A stretch of 64,000 nucleotides of DNA from Babylonia areolata (GCF_041734735.1 NC_134883.1:18905247-18969246); one strand, 5' to 3'. Positions 46,697 through 59,034 are shown, counted from the stretch's first letter. Made by a program: numbers and translations. Notes: generated by a model not told the origin, from the letters alone.

Positions 46697-46891
46697 GCCT
46701 CCAGTATCTTCACTTCATATCCTTCGCACCTTGATTGCACTTCCCCAGCTGCAGCCCTACAGTCACAGACTTTCACTTCACACCCTTCGCATCTTCATCG
46801 TTCTTCCCCAGCTGCCGGCCACAGTCACAGACTGGGAACTCGCATAACTTCCACAACTCACCGCCTGACCACATCTCAGATCCACAGCCAG
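46697..46891 (+). other. Probable 5' untranslated exon of the secreted-peptide gene
   Basis: Begins about 30 bp after the TATA box (start estimated) and ends CACAGCCAG before a GTCAGT donor at 46892. It has no ATG-initiated frame in phase with the next exon. It holds an imperfect tandem duplication of about 65 bp (TTCACTTCATATCCTTCGCA and TTCACTTCACACCCTTCGCA, each ending in CACAGTCACAGAC). Confidence 0.45.
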
Positions 46892-46975
46892 GTCAGTGCT
46901 TTGTTCTGGGTTGTTTTTTTTCCGTGTGGGCTGATCTTTGAGTTCGGAAAAGAAAGGTCTTTGTTGACACAACTT

Positions 46976-47371
46976 CAGTTTCTGTGAAACTGCATGTTTG
47001 GTGCATATCTGTTATGCATGTGTGGGTGTATGTGTGAATGTGTGTCTTCATGTTTTACATTTATTTGCTTATTTATCATCATTGTTGTCTTTTTTTTCTT
47101 GTCTTTTTTTTTATTAGTATTATTATTATTATTATTACTACTACCTTTTTCTATATTATAATTATTATTTATTTATTTATGTAAGCTTATCTATTATTTA
47201 TTCCCTTTTTTTTTCTTTTTTTTTTTTTTTTCTCTTTTTTTCTCAAGGCCTGACTAAGCGCGTTGGGTTACGCTGCTGGTCAGGCATCTGCTTGGCAGAT
47301 GTGGTGTGGCGTATATGGTTTTGTCCAAACGCAGTGACGCCTCCTTGAGCTACTGAAACTGAAACTGAAAC
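46976..47371 (-). mobile_element. Composite repeat copy C with SINE head
   Basis: Starts CTGTGAAACTGCATGTTTGG, has the TTATTATT/poly-T body, and ends in the tRNA-like SINE head (47242-47371, minus strand). Lies in the first intron of the secreted-peptide gene. Confidence 0.75.
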
Positions 47372-48000
47372 AACTTCAGGGGAACAGTGTCGTGTCGTTG
47401 GACACCAAAGAAGCCCTTCTCTGCGTCTTCTTCTTCTTCGGCATCCTTCCTCTTGTGCTTGTGTGTTTGTGGCTTCCTTCACCCCACCTCCACCCTCCCT
47501 CCTCTTTCTCCACCCGCCTCCCACCCTCACCCCTCTTCCTTCAGCTTCCTTCTCTTTCCCCCTTCTTCTTGTCGTACTGAATTGGGTATACACATTTTAT
47601 TATTGATTTAAAATTCTCAGTAGCCTACTTGTGTAACGGAGGTGGGTATCGTTACTGGGTGTGTCGGTCTATCCAGCACTTTGTCATTTGTTAATTAACT
47701 TTTTTTCTTTTAGTGTAATATGCATTACAACAGTCCTGGCGTTTCACTAAGCGATGACTGTTACTGGTGTGTGCTTTGTGTGCAGGGAACACACACACAC
47801 ACACACACATACATACAGTGATGTCTGTAAACGGGGTGTGATTTTTGTGAAGGGGGCGCGCGCCCACCGGCACACACACACACACACACACACACACACC
47901 GTGACACACACACAGTGATGTCTGTAAGCAGAGTGTGATTTGTGTGGATCACACACACACACACACAGTGATATCTGTCAGCGGGTGGTCACGGTGTCAG
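47372..48000. other. Intron 1 remainder: pyrimidine-rich tract and (CA)n clusters
   Basis: C/T-rich 47400-47575. A segment with ACACACACACACACAGTGATGTCTGTAA-like text occurs three times (near 47790, 47870 and 47950), i.e. a tandem triplication of a microsatellite plus flank. No gene. Confidence 0.6.
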
Positions 48001-48037
48001 GTACAGCAGCAGGCAGACCGACGACAGGGAGATAACG

Positions 48038-48192
48038 ATGCGGCAGAACGGGGTGCACGTGCTGATGGTGCTGGTGCTGGTGGCGTCATGCTGGTTGGGG
48101 ATGGGCTCCGCCAAACAACGGTGCTGCCCCTGTGAAGGTGGGCACTCACCTCTCCCTTTCTCCATGTCTCTGCCCCCCCCCCCCCCCCCCCC

Positions 48193-48234
<42 letters not shown>

Positions 48235-50311
48235 ATATATAAATGATATACGGGAGGGAATGGTAGCCGGTGTGGTATATCTACTTAGCAGTATATTGTT
48301 GAAGATGTAAAGAAAAGCTGCAAATGAAATGTCTCTGACTCAAAACATGAAAACAAAATTGTTCTTTGTTTTTGTTGTTGTCCAGCTTTAGATGCTCCGA
48401 GACAAAACTGGAAAGATCCAACACTCAAAAAACGTTATCCAATTCACACCAGAAATTTATCTTGCTACAAGTTAACTATCTAAAAAGACTGAAGAGAAAA
48501 CGCTGTTTTGAAGATCGGAATTACTTGCTGCCTTTTGATCAGGACTGTACCAAACTGTTACGTAGATATACTCGTATCATACAGAAATTTTGTAATCTGG
48601 ATTATATTCAAACTATTATCAGAGAATGAAAGGATTTGCTTCCTTTTGATTATAACTGTACCAATCTGATACGTAGATATGTTATACGGAAATTTTATTT
48701 TCTGAATTATATTCATACCATGATCAGAGGATGCTTTCATATCAGTACTTTTGCTGGATGACGTGATCGTTCACAACGCATATTTCATCAGTTCTTCGAA
48801 CACACGCTCACTATCTTTGTCATTTTCCTGCCTTGTCTCAGAATGGATGACGAAAGAAGGAGGGGGAGAGGGGGTAGACTGAACTGGGTTGGGAGGCCGT
48901 AAATTAATGACGTAAAACTGTAGGCGGGGGCAGTGACGCAGCATGTTCTGTGACACAGAGGTGTGTGACGCAGCATGAGGGGTGTGTGACGCGGCATGTT
49001 CTGTGACACAGAGGTGTGTGACGCAGCATGAGGGGTGTGTGACGCAGCATGTTCTGTGACACAGGGGTGTGTGACGCGGCATGTTCTGTGACACAGGGGT
49101 GTGTGACGCGGCATGTTCTGTGACACAGGGGTGTGTGACGCGGCATGTTCTGTGACACAGGGGTGTGTGACGCAGCATGTTCTGTGACACAGGGGTGTGT
49201 GACGCAGCATGTTCTGTGACACAGGGGGATGGGGCGCCCCGCTGAAGGCAGTGGTGAGAGGCGCCAACGCTTTGCTGAAAGGAAGGTCCTTGGGCCATGC
49301 CGCCCAAGCAATGTCCGATACTGCCAAAAGTGGTGAGACCGAGTGGCGTGTCTGTGTGTGTGTGCACGTGCACATGCGTCAGTGTGTTTATTTGAGTGTA
49401 AGAGATGTGTTTATGTGCAAGTGTCAGTCGGTGTGTGTGTGTGTGCACTTGCACGCCAGTGCGTTTATCTGAATCAGTCTGTCAGTGTGTGTACATGTGT
49501 GTGCACATTGTGTGTGTGTGTGTGTGTGCCCACGTCCTGTGTGACTGTATGTGTGTGTATGTGCGTGTCTGTGCGCACACACGTGTGCTTTGTCACAGTC
49601 AGTTAATTGATGCTGGATTAATGGGTTCAATTAATCGTCGTCTTAGTGGCGCCTAGGGTCAGTTGTCCATGTGATCACGCCTGTTTTCCCACACTGTAAC
49701 CCTGACCAGACAGGCCTACACTTCCACGGGATGTGATCACACCTGTTTTCCCACACTGTAACCCTGACCAGGCCGGCTTATACTTCCACGGGATGTGATC
49801 ACACCTGTTTTCCCACACTGTAACCCTGACCAGACAGGCCTACACTTCCACAGGATGTGATCACACCTGTTTTCCCACACTGTAACCCTGACCAGACAGG
49901 ACTACACTTCCACGGGATGTGATCACACCTGTTTTCCAACACTGTAACCCTGACCAGACAGGCCTACACTTCCAAAGGATGTGATCACACCTGTTTTCCC
50001 ATACTGTAACCATGACCAGACAGGCCTACACTTCCACGGGATGTGATAACACCTACCACACTGTAACCCTGACCAGACAGGCCTACACTTCCACAGGATG
50101 TGAGCAATCCTCAGGCCAGTTCAGCAGTAGGGGAGTCCACAGGGCTGCATGTAGTGTTGGGGCCCCTGCTTTGTGACAGTGTGGAAGAGGCAGGATGACT
50201 GTGTGCCCACTGCTGACAGCAGTGTGGTCTGAGTGGTCCTGGTCCGTGGACACCCACATCTCGTGCCTTGTTCCTGTTGCAGGCTGCTGCCCCTGCAGTC
50301 CAGAACTGTGA
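48038..50311 (+). CDS. Small secreted cationic peptide precursor (3 coding exons, about 78 aa)
   Basis: Exons 48038-48137, 49225-49332 and 50283-50311, joined in phase 1 by GT/AG sites (GTGGGC and GTGAGA donors; GTGACACAG and CTGTTGCAG acceptors). Exon 1 is a textbook signal peptide (MRQNGVHVLMVLVLVASCW), predicted cleavage after GSA at residue 25. The mature part starts KQRCCPCEGGWG, followed by an amphipathic helix-like stretch APLKAVVRGANALLKGRSLG (residues 38-57), and ends in CCPCSPEL and TGA. Six Cys lie as two C-C-x-C groups at either end; net charge is about +4. No known family recognised; shape and charge recall antimicrobial peptides. Exon phases equal those of the IFI27-like gene at 16.8-25.1 kb. 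An IFI-type exon could be missing or lie unseen, so the last junction is the weakest. An AATAAA lies at 51110-51115. Confidence 0.48.
48170..48236. repeat. C-run and (TG)n in intron
   Basis: About 18 C, then GTCTG and a long (TG)n. Confidence 0.9.
48515..48735. repeat. Diverged tandem duplication of about 110 bp
   Basis: TTGCTGCCTTTTGATCAGGA and TTGCTTCCTTTTGATTATAA begin two related segments sharing TACGTAGATAT, CGGAAATTTT-like and ATATTCA words. AT-rich, non-coding, in intron 2 of the secreted-peptide gene. Confidence 0.7.
48935..49224. repeat. Minisatellite, 32-bp unit, ending exactly at a splice acceptor
   Basis: Units GTGACGCAGCATGTTCTGTG plus ACACAGGGGTGT, about 9 copies including two shortened ones. 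The last copy supplies TTCTGTGACACAG, the acceptor of the middle coding exon at 49225. Every unit repeats the same acceptor-like end. Confidence 0.9.
49333..49660. repeat. TG-rich degenerate microsatellite stretch
   Basis: GTGTGTG/CGTGTC-rich sequence with several short runs; no coding exon recognised. Confidence 0.7.
49668..50100. repeat. Minisatellite, 62-bp unit, about 7 copies
   Basis: Units TGATCACACCTGTTTTCCCA plus CACTGTAACCCTGACCAGACAGG and a CTACACTTCCACGGGATG end. In the last intron of the secreted-peptide gene. Confidence 0.93.
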
Positions 50312-51139
50312 GGGGAGACAACTGGGGCTGCCAGAACGCCACATAAGGGGACGTAATGCTGGAGGCGTCAGACACCTGGATTTTTGTTTATATTTTAAAT
50401 AATCGTTTGGGTTGTTTTTTTTTTCTTAAAAGTTTTTAGTTTCTTGTACATGTTCCACTATGTATGGGAGATGGTTGGCTAACTGTATAATATCTACGGA
50501 TGATGTCATACCATTGACTTGTTTGTGTCCGTCTCAGAACTCATTCTATCCCTCCTCACCTTTGTGTGTGTGTGTGTGTGTGTGTGTGAATGAGTGTGTT
50601 TCTCGGTTCTTGTTAGTAGTATATGGCAGCTATGCAGTATTAATTAAATGGCTTAGGGCTTTGTAGTTGTTGATTTTTTTTTTGTTTTGTTTTTTTTGTT
50701 TGTTTGTTTGTTTTGTTTTAATCAGCTGCTGTCTATGTACATGTTACTATTACTTGTCATGAAATCTTTCCACAACACTCCAGACATGGTCATGGTGTTG
50801 TCCTGTATATGCTGTGCATCAGTGCATGCACATGTATTTGGTTTTGGAACAAGTCTTTATATGTTCCCTTACCTGTAATATATACAGATAAATATATATA
50901 TATCCAGAAGAGTTCTTCTACACTGTAAAGGAGAGAGAAGGAGGGAGGGAGGAGAGAGAGAGAGGGCGAAAGGAGGGAATGATAATGAAAAGTGAATAGA
51001 CCATCCCCTTGGAAATCAATCAGATAAACACATACAATCACTCCTAGAAGAAAAATTTCAACTTATTCAGTATATTTTGTTTTAGCAATTGTTTTTGTTG
51101 TTTTTTGTCAATAAATATTGAAAAGTTTTCTGTGTATGT

Positions 51140-51184
<45 letters not shown>

Positions 51185-51275
51185 TCATTCATGTTCTGTT
51201 TGTCAAGGAGTTGTGTATCTCACCAGCCATGGTTTCACTTCACCTCCACACATGGTACACACACTGTCTGATCCA
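50312..51275. other. 3' region of the secreted-peptide gene, no further gene
   Basis: AT-rich with poly-T and (TTTG)n runs, (TG)n at 50562-50588 and 51146-51182, a GA-rich stretch near 50930-50980, and AATAAA at 51110-51115, a candidate poly(A) signal. Confidence 0.5.
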
Positions 51276-52625
51276 AACAGTCACTGTTTCTCTGCCACAC
51301 ATGGTACACACTGTCTGATCCAAACAGAACAGTGACTGTGTTCCTCTGCCACACATGGTACACACACTGTCTGATCCAAACAGAACAGTGACTGTGTTCC
51401 TCTGCCACACATGGTACACACACTGTCTGATCCAAACAGAACAGTGACTGTGTTCCTCTGCCACACATGGTACACACACTGTCTGATCCAAACAGAACAG
51501 TGACTGTGTTCCTCTGCCACACATGGTACACACACTGTCTGATCCAAACAGAACAGTGACTGTGTTCCTCTGCCACACATGGTACACACACTGTCTGATC
51601 CAAACAGAACAGTGACTGTTCCTCTGCCACACATGGTACACACACTGTCTGATCCAAACAGAACAGTGACTGTGTTCCTCTGCCACACATGGTACACACA
51701 CTGTCTGATCCAAACAGAACAGTGACTGTGTTCCTCTGCCACACATGGTACACACACGGTCTGATCCAAACAGAACAGTGACTGTTCCTCTGCCACACAT
51801 GGTACACACACTGTCTGATCCAAACAGAACAGTCACTGTTCCTCTGCCACACATGGTACACACACTGTCTGATCCAAACAGAACAGTGACTGTGTTCCTC
51901 TGCCACACATGGTACACACACTGTCTGATCCAAACAGAACAGTGACTGTGTTCCTCTGCCACACATGGTACACACACTGTCTGATCCAAACAGAACAGTG
52001 ACTGTGTTCCTCTGCCACACATGGTACACACACTGTCTGATCCAAACAGAACAGTGACTGTGTTCCTCTGCCACACATGGTACACACACTGTCTGATCCA
52101 AACAGTCACTGTTTCTCTGCCACACATGGTACACACACTGTCTGATCCAAACAGTCACTGTTTCTCTGCCACACATGGTAAACACACTGTCTGATCCAAA
52201 CAGAACAGTGACTGTGTTCCTCTGCCACACATGGTACACACACTGTCTGATCCAAACAGAACAGTGACTGTGTTCCTCTGCCACACATGGTACACACACT
52301 GTCTGATCCAAACAGAACAGTGACTGTGTTCCTCTGCCACACATGGTACACACACTGTCTGATCCAAACAGAACAGTGACTGTGTTCCTCTGCCACACAT
52401 GGTACACACACTGTCTGATCCAAACAGAACAGTGACTGTGTTCCTCTGCCACACATGGTACACACACTGTCTGATCCAAACAGAACAGTGACTGTGTTCC
52501 TCTGCCACACATGGTACACACACTGTCTGATCCAAACAGTCACTGTTTCTCTGCCACACATGGTACACACACTGTCTGATCCAAACAGAACAGTCACTGT
52601 GTTTCTCTGCCGCACATGGTACAGC
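51276..52625. repeat. Minisatellite, 56-bp unit, about 24 copies
   Basis: Units TGATCCAAACAGAACAGTGA plus CTGTGTTCCTCTGCCACACATGG and TACACACACTGTC. Shortened forms lack GAACAGT or TGT. Very homogeneous, so recent. The long minus-strand frames (VCVPCVAEEHSHCSVWIRQ type) are artefacts. Confidence 0.95.
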
Positions 52626-53325
52626 ACAACATGGTGTGACCAAGGTGAAACCCCTGCACTAAGCAAAGACCAACACAGCTTTATGGCGTGACCATGGTGA
52701 AACCCTGAACCAAGGCCATCACAGCTTTAGCTGTGCTGCCCATAGCCAGCATTCCCTTGGCCAGATAATTCATTTTTATCATTACTCACAGACTTTTTCT
52801 TCTGCACATCTTGCTTCTTGGCTTCACTACTGTGCACGGAGTTGTGTGTTCTTTGGGGCTAAATACGTCTCTACACACACCTGCAGGTGACACTGCAAAC
52901 AAACAACTCTTTCACTCACAACAACACACACAATGACTCAGGTGTAGTTCTGTGATTCTTCATTCGAAAAACAACTCAACAGCTGTTCCCACGAAACTGG
53001 AAGAATCCATAATGTTCAGACAGTTGTGCTGCAGCTGATGATGCCTTGGCTGTTCAGAGTCCTCATGCCATCACAAATCACCACCTGTGGACACTGGGAA
53101 ATTCATGAACAATGATCATGGAGGCACAATGTCTGGTGCCTGCAACCACGGACAGTCATCTGGTTCTGGTCTCTTTGCCTTGTGGGCTGGTCTCTTCATT
53201 TAGGACACAGTACGGACAGTTCAGATGCTTGAAAATCTTTGAAAAAAAAGAGACACCCCCCCAACACGCCCCCATGACCCGGGCACCCTCCCACACACAT
53301 CCCCCCTGCCCCCCCCCCCCCCACA

Positions 53326-53356
<31 letters not shown>

Positions 53357-55584
53357 TGACGAATGGAAACTGAAAATGACATTCCTAAACAAAGTATACT
53401 TTCAACATTATCTATCACAACATGTCTGGTGGTTCTGTGACCTCAAACTGTCAGCGCAGAACACATTCAGGGTTTCAAGAGGATGGTATGGGAGGATTTC
53501 TACCCCCTGGAAAAGAAGGAAAAGAGAGACAAGGACACTACCACAGCCCAGCACATGACTTCAACATCCACTCTACTAGTATCCTGGAGGTGGAGCCAGT
53601 ATCAAAGTCCCTAGTGATCAATGTGTCACATACTCTCCAAGACAGGAGGGACAGACAGACGGATGGGGTGGGCTGGGGGATTGGGGGTGGGGGAGGGGTG
53701 TTGAGAAAAGGAAGACAGAGAGAGAGAGAGATGGAGAGTGGGGGGGATGACCTAAAGGGAACAACATAACTGACAATCTCATCATATTCTCACATCAGCA
53801 GTAACTGTTCATATCATCTCAGTCATAGGTACATAAACTGTTCAATCTATGCACAAAAAAGAATATGTACAAAATTAAAAAAACAAAAACAACAACATAC
53901 CCCTGAAAAAAACAAAACAAAAAAACCCCAAACAAACATGGACTGATGGAACAAACTGTTAAATACACACGAAACCAACATGAAAACAACACAGACATGG
54001 AGAAACAGTGTTATATGTCTGTCGGAGTGTGTATGTGTGCGTGTGTATGCGTGCGTGACACAGGAAACGAATGATGACCACCCAGTAGCAGCCATCAGTT
54101 GGCTCTACCCAGGTAGGCAGCATGTTGTGCAAATGACCCCGTGTTTGTAAAGTGCTTACAGCTTGGTCTCTGACCAAGGACAGGTGCTATATATGTAAGT
54201 ATCCGTATAAAAAAAACAACAACCAACAAACAAAAACAGTGAAATAATCAACTGATACAAAAACAAAATAGGCACAAAAACAACCAAGAAATTACACAAC
54301 TGGTGCACAAAAACAAAATTAAAAAAAACCCAAACACACAGACATTGAAACAAATGTGAAATGATCAAACTCCTGCACACAACAGACATTAAGATAATTA
54401 AAATTACAGATCTGTTGTACAAAAAACAACAACAAAACAAACAACAACCAACTTTGAGACAACTGTATTTAAAATACATAAACTGACATACAAACATTGT
54501 TATAAAAACTCAAACACCATACAAAATCTTCAAACTGACAGGTGTCTCACCCTGAACAAACAGCAGCAAACTTATTTCATGCTTTCACAGGCACTTGCAA
54601 CAAATTAAAAAAAAAAAAAAATGATTAGGAAGAGAAGCAATGAGAAAGTTTTGATTTTTTTTTAATTATTTTTTTTACAAACTTAAATATACACTTTAAC
54701 CTCTGCTCTGTCTCTCTCTTGGTCACACACACACGCACACACACACGCACACGCGCACATACACACACTCGCCTTTCAATCAAACAGCTGATATTTACAC
54801 AACATCAAGAGCTGCTTATATCTGCAGTGTATATTGAACATGGACAAGGGAAGAAAAAAAAACAAGAGAAAAAACAAACAAACAATACAACCCAGTAAAG
54901 CACCAGTGGACTGCATTCTTAATGAAGGCAACTCTCTTCAAACACACAGTATGGATAGGACACTAATATCTCTCTCACTCTCTCTCTATCTATATATAAA
55001 TCTACATGGAAATAAAGAAAAGAGAGCGAAACGCAGGATCAGGTGAAAACTAGCCTTTCAAGTTCTGTCCACAGCAGTTCTGCCTTGCTGTACCAACAGC
55101 CCCCCTCCCCCAACCAAAAAGTTACAAGAAACCAGCCAAAAATAAATTACACAATAAATAAACCAGAGACTCTGTACACAGCTTATTTATACAAGCATGG
55201 CATACAATTTCAGGAACAAAAAAACCCACAAAACAACACATGTGAATTCAGGCAGACTAGGAAGAATATTTCCAAGCACAAACAGCGTCCACCTTATTGA
55301 CATGCACAGCGTGGCAGTCACACAGGCCGTGCTCCAGTTGACACAGGCTGCCCCACACCAGCAACACCAGGGGAACAGGGGACATGACAGCACTGACATT
55401 CCACACCACTCTGCCTCTCTCACATCATCCAGAGCATGATCAATGACGTACATAATTTTTCGATATTCTTATATAAGGCATTCAAATCAAGAGAAATTGT
55501 TACTTTGTAAAACAGTTATAATGTATTTTTTGTTGTCTATATATTTCCACGGATACAATGCATGGTTTGTTGTCTATATTAATG
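52626..55584. other. About 3 kb without a recognised gene
   Basis: Holds a C-run/A-run segment (53252-53352), a GA/GGGG stretch (53690-53750), an A/C-rich low-complexity part (53870-54500, many AAAACAAC words), and CA/CG runs near 54726-54770. No domain, SINE or splice-supported frame was recognised. Confidence 0.45.
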
Positions 55585-55690
55585 CTTATTTGTTTATGTG
55601 TTTTCGCTGAGTTGTATTATGTTTACGTATACCCCCTTCACTAAGGGCTCTGGCCTGATTGTGAATAAACCATTCCAATTCCAATTACAT
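55585..55690 (+). mobile_element. Probable 3' tail of a LINE or SINE
   Basis: CACTAAGGGCTCTGGCCTGA, GTGAATAAACC and then ATTCCAATTCCAATTA. A GTGAATAAA end followed by a short ATTCCA simple-repeat tail is typical of non-LTR element 3' ends. It leads straight into the 68-bp array. Confidence 0.45.
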
Positions 55691-57555
55691 CATCCAGCTC
55701 TACTGCCTATCTCAGGAAATGGCAGCAATGACATTCCACACCACTCCCTCTATTACATCACCCAGTTCTACTGCCTATCTCAGGAAATGGCAGCAATGAC
55801 ATTCAACACCACTCCCTCTATTACATCACCCAGTTCTACTGCCTATCTCAGGAAATGACAGCAATGACATTCAACACCACTCCCTCTCTAACATCATCCA
55901 GCTCTACTGCCTATCTCAGGAAATGACAGCAATGACATTCCACACCACTCCCTCTCTAACATCATCCAGCTCTACTGCCTATCTCAGGAAATGACAGCAA
56001 TGACATTCCACACCACTCCCTCTCTAACATCATCCAGCTCTACTGCCTATCTCAGGAAATGACAGCAATGACATTCCACACCACTCCCTCTATTACATCA
56101 CTCAGTTCTACTGCCTATCTCAGGAAATGACAGCAATGACATTCCACACCACTCCCTCTCTAACATCATCCAGCTCTACTGCCTATCTCAGGAAATGGCA
56201 GCAATGACATTCCACACCACTCCCTCTATTACATCACCCAGTTCTACTGCCTATCTCAGGAAATGGCAGCAATGACATTCAACACCACTCCCTCTATTAC
56301 ATCACCCAGTTCTACTGCCTATCTCAGGAAATGACAGCAATGACATTCAACACCACTCCCTCTCTAACATCATCCAGCTCTACTGCCTATCTCAGGAAAT
56401 GACAGCAATGACATTCCACACCACTCCCTCTCTAACATCATCCAGCTCTACTGCCTATCTCAGGAAATGACAGCAATGACATTCCACACCACTCCCTCTC
56501 TAACATCATCCAGCTCTACTGCCTATCTCAGGAAATGACAGCAATGACATTCCACACCACTCCCTCTATTACATCACTCAGTTCTACTGCCTATCTCAGG
56601 AAATGACAGCAATGACATTCCACACCACTCCCTCTCTAACATCATCCAGTTCTACTGCCTATCTCAGGAAATGGCAGCAATGACATTCAACACCACTCCC
56701 TCTATTACATCACCCAGTTCTACTGCCTATCTCAGGAAATGACAGCAATGACATTCAACACCACTCCCTCTCTAACATCATCCAGCTCTACTGCCTATCT
56801 CAGGAAATGACAGCAATGACATTCCACACCACTCCCTCTCTAACATCATCCAGCTCTACTGCCTATCTCAGGAAATGACAGCAATGACATTCCACACCAC
56901 TCCCTCTCTAACATCATCCAGCTCTACTGCCTATCTCAGGAAATGACAGCAATGACATTCCACACCACTCCCTCTATTACATCACTCAGTTCTACTGCCT
57001 ATCTCAGGAAATGACAGCAATGACATTCCACACCACTCCCTCTCTAACATCATCCAGCTCTACTGCCTATCTCAGGAAATGACAGCAATGACATTCCACA
57101 CCACTCCCTCTATGACATCATCCAGCTCTACTGCCTTTCTCAGGAAATGACAGCAATGACATTCAACACCACTCCCTCTATGACATCATCCAGCTCTACT
57201 GCCTTTCTCAGTTAATGACAGCAATGACATTCCACACCACTCCCTCTATTACATCACTCAGTTCTACTGCCTTTCTCAGTTAATGACAGCAATGACATTC
57301 CACACCACTCCCTCTATTACATCATCCAGCTCTACTGCCTTTCTCAGGAAATGACAGCAATGACATTCCACACCACTCCCTCTATTACATCACCCAGTTC
57401 TACTGCCTATCTCAGGAAATGACAACAATGACATTCCACACCACTCCCTCTCTTACATCATCCAGCTCTACTGCATTTCTCAGGAAATGACAGCAATGAC
57501 ATTCCACACCACTCCCTCTCTTATATCATCCAGCTCTACTGCATTTCTCAACTCT
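55690..57555. repeat. Minisatellite, 68-bp unit, about 27 copies, with 7-mer higher-order repeat
   Basis: Units CAGCTCTACTGCCTATCTCA plus GGAAATGACAGCAATGACATTCC and ACACCACTCCCTCTCTAACATCATC. Unit variants (ATGGC/ATGAC, TTCC/TTCA, CTCTC/CTATT) recur with a spacing of exactly 476 bp (7 x 68): the ATGGCAGC variants at 55721 and 55789 recur at 56197 and 56265. The last units (after 57110) are more diverged. Confidence 0.93.
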
Positions 57556-58160
57556 TCCATCATGACCATTCACATGGACATACAGAAAACACACACACAC
57601 TTCATTATCCTCAATGATGCACGAATGGTTCAATGGTTTTAATGGATGCATCAGTAACACCAAATATGACCCATTGATCAACACTGCTGTATTTATAGGA
57701 CACAGGCTGCAACACACAGCATTGTGCACCAGTCTGTGGCACAGTACAGAGCACAGCATGACACATCTGTGCATATCCCTTGGCCAGAGGTGCACAGATA
57801 TCACACATCACATGTTGCACAGATACCTCTGTGCATATCTCTGGCCAGTCATTTCAGTCCCTTCAGGTACAATTGACATGCATTATGTATAATGCTTCTT
57901 TGCATAGACTTTAAAGAATTCTTAACGCTAATCATTTAGTACTGCTAAGATGAAAGCCAGCCCATGGCTGATGAAATTCCACCAAGACTGACATTTTCTC
58001 CATGCCCTGCACACTGTAATGCCTGTTGCCTAGCAAGATATCAACACTGAGAGATGTTGAACGGGAAAGACACAGACAGCTGACAACTATCTGTGCAGGA
58101 CTGGGCCAGTGTCAGACTAGTGTCCAGTGTGAAGTGAGAGTGGAACTGCAGTGCTCTTCA
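57556..58160. other. Unique stretch, no gene recognised
   Basis: Contains a short duplicated CTCTGTGCATATCTCTGGCCAG-like segment (near 57770 and 57830). No coding or repeat family identified. Confidence 0.4.
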
Positions 58161-58161
58161 G

Positions 58162-58164
<3 letters not shown>

Positions 58165-58231
<67 letters not shown>

Positions 58232-58421
58232 TTGTATATATGTGTGGGGGTTGGGGGTGGGAGATATGGGCGTATATGTGTGTGCTTGTACAAGTAAGTG
58301 TTCATCTCTGTGAGTGTGTGTTTGCGTGCGTGTGTGTGTGTGTGTGTGTGTGCCGTGGAAGCTGCGATACGTAGGCTAGAAATGAGTGTGTGGAGGAGGG
58401 GGTTGGAGGAGGTGCAAGGTA

Positions 58422-58454
<33 letters not shown>

Positions 58455-58892
58455 GGAGCTCATGTACGTTTATATGTATTTGACTGTACTTTCATATCTG
58501 TGAAACTGCATGTTTGGTGCATTTCTGTTATGCATGTGTGGGTGTATGTGTGAATGTGTGTCGTCATATTTTACATTCATTCGCTTAATTATCACCATTG
58601 TTGTCTTATTTATTTATTTATTTATTTTTTATTATTATCATTTTATTAGTATTACTATTATTATTACTACTACCTTTTTCTATATTATAATTATTATTTA
58701 TTTATTTATTTATGTAAGCTTATCTATTATTTATTCCCCCCCCCCTTTTTTTTTTTTTTTTTTTTTCTCAAGGCCTGACTAAGCGCGTTGGGTTACGCTG
58801 CTGGTCAGGAATCTGCTTGGCAGATGTGGTGTAGCGTATATGGTTTGTCCGAGCGCAGTGACGCCTCCTTGAGCAACTGAAACTGAAACTGA
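58165..58892 (-). mobile_element. Composite repeat copy D (about 700 bp) with SINE head
   Basis: Begins with a long (TA)n (58165-58229). It then shares with copy B ATCTTTGTATATATGTGTGG, GTGCTTGTACAAGTAAGTGT, GTGGAAGCTGCGATACGTAG, the CATATCTGTGAAACTGCATG block, a T-rich body and the SINE head (58767-58892, minus strand). Confidence 0.75.
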
Positions 58893-59034
58893 ATCTTCAG
58901 GTGTCAGTGTCTTTGGACTTTTTGCTGTCCCCTGAACCGCTGTACAATCACTCACAGATGTGGTTAGAAAAAAAAAGCTATAGGTCCTATAGCCTTATAC
59001 AGCCATTGGGGCAGTGAATTCATTGTGAAGACAG

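Noticed and set aside
53112-53769. Overlapping plus-strand frames around the C-run/A-run
   Set aside because: Frames arise from low-complexity sequence; no domain or codon bias supports a gene.
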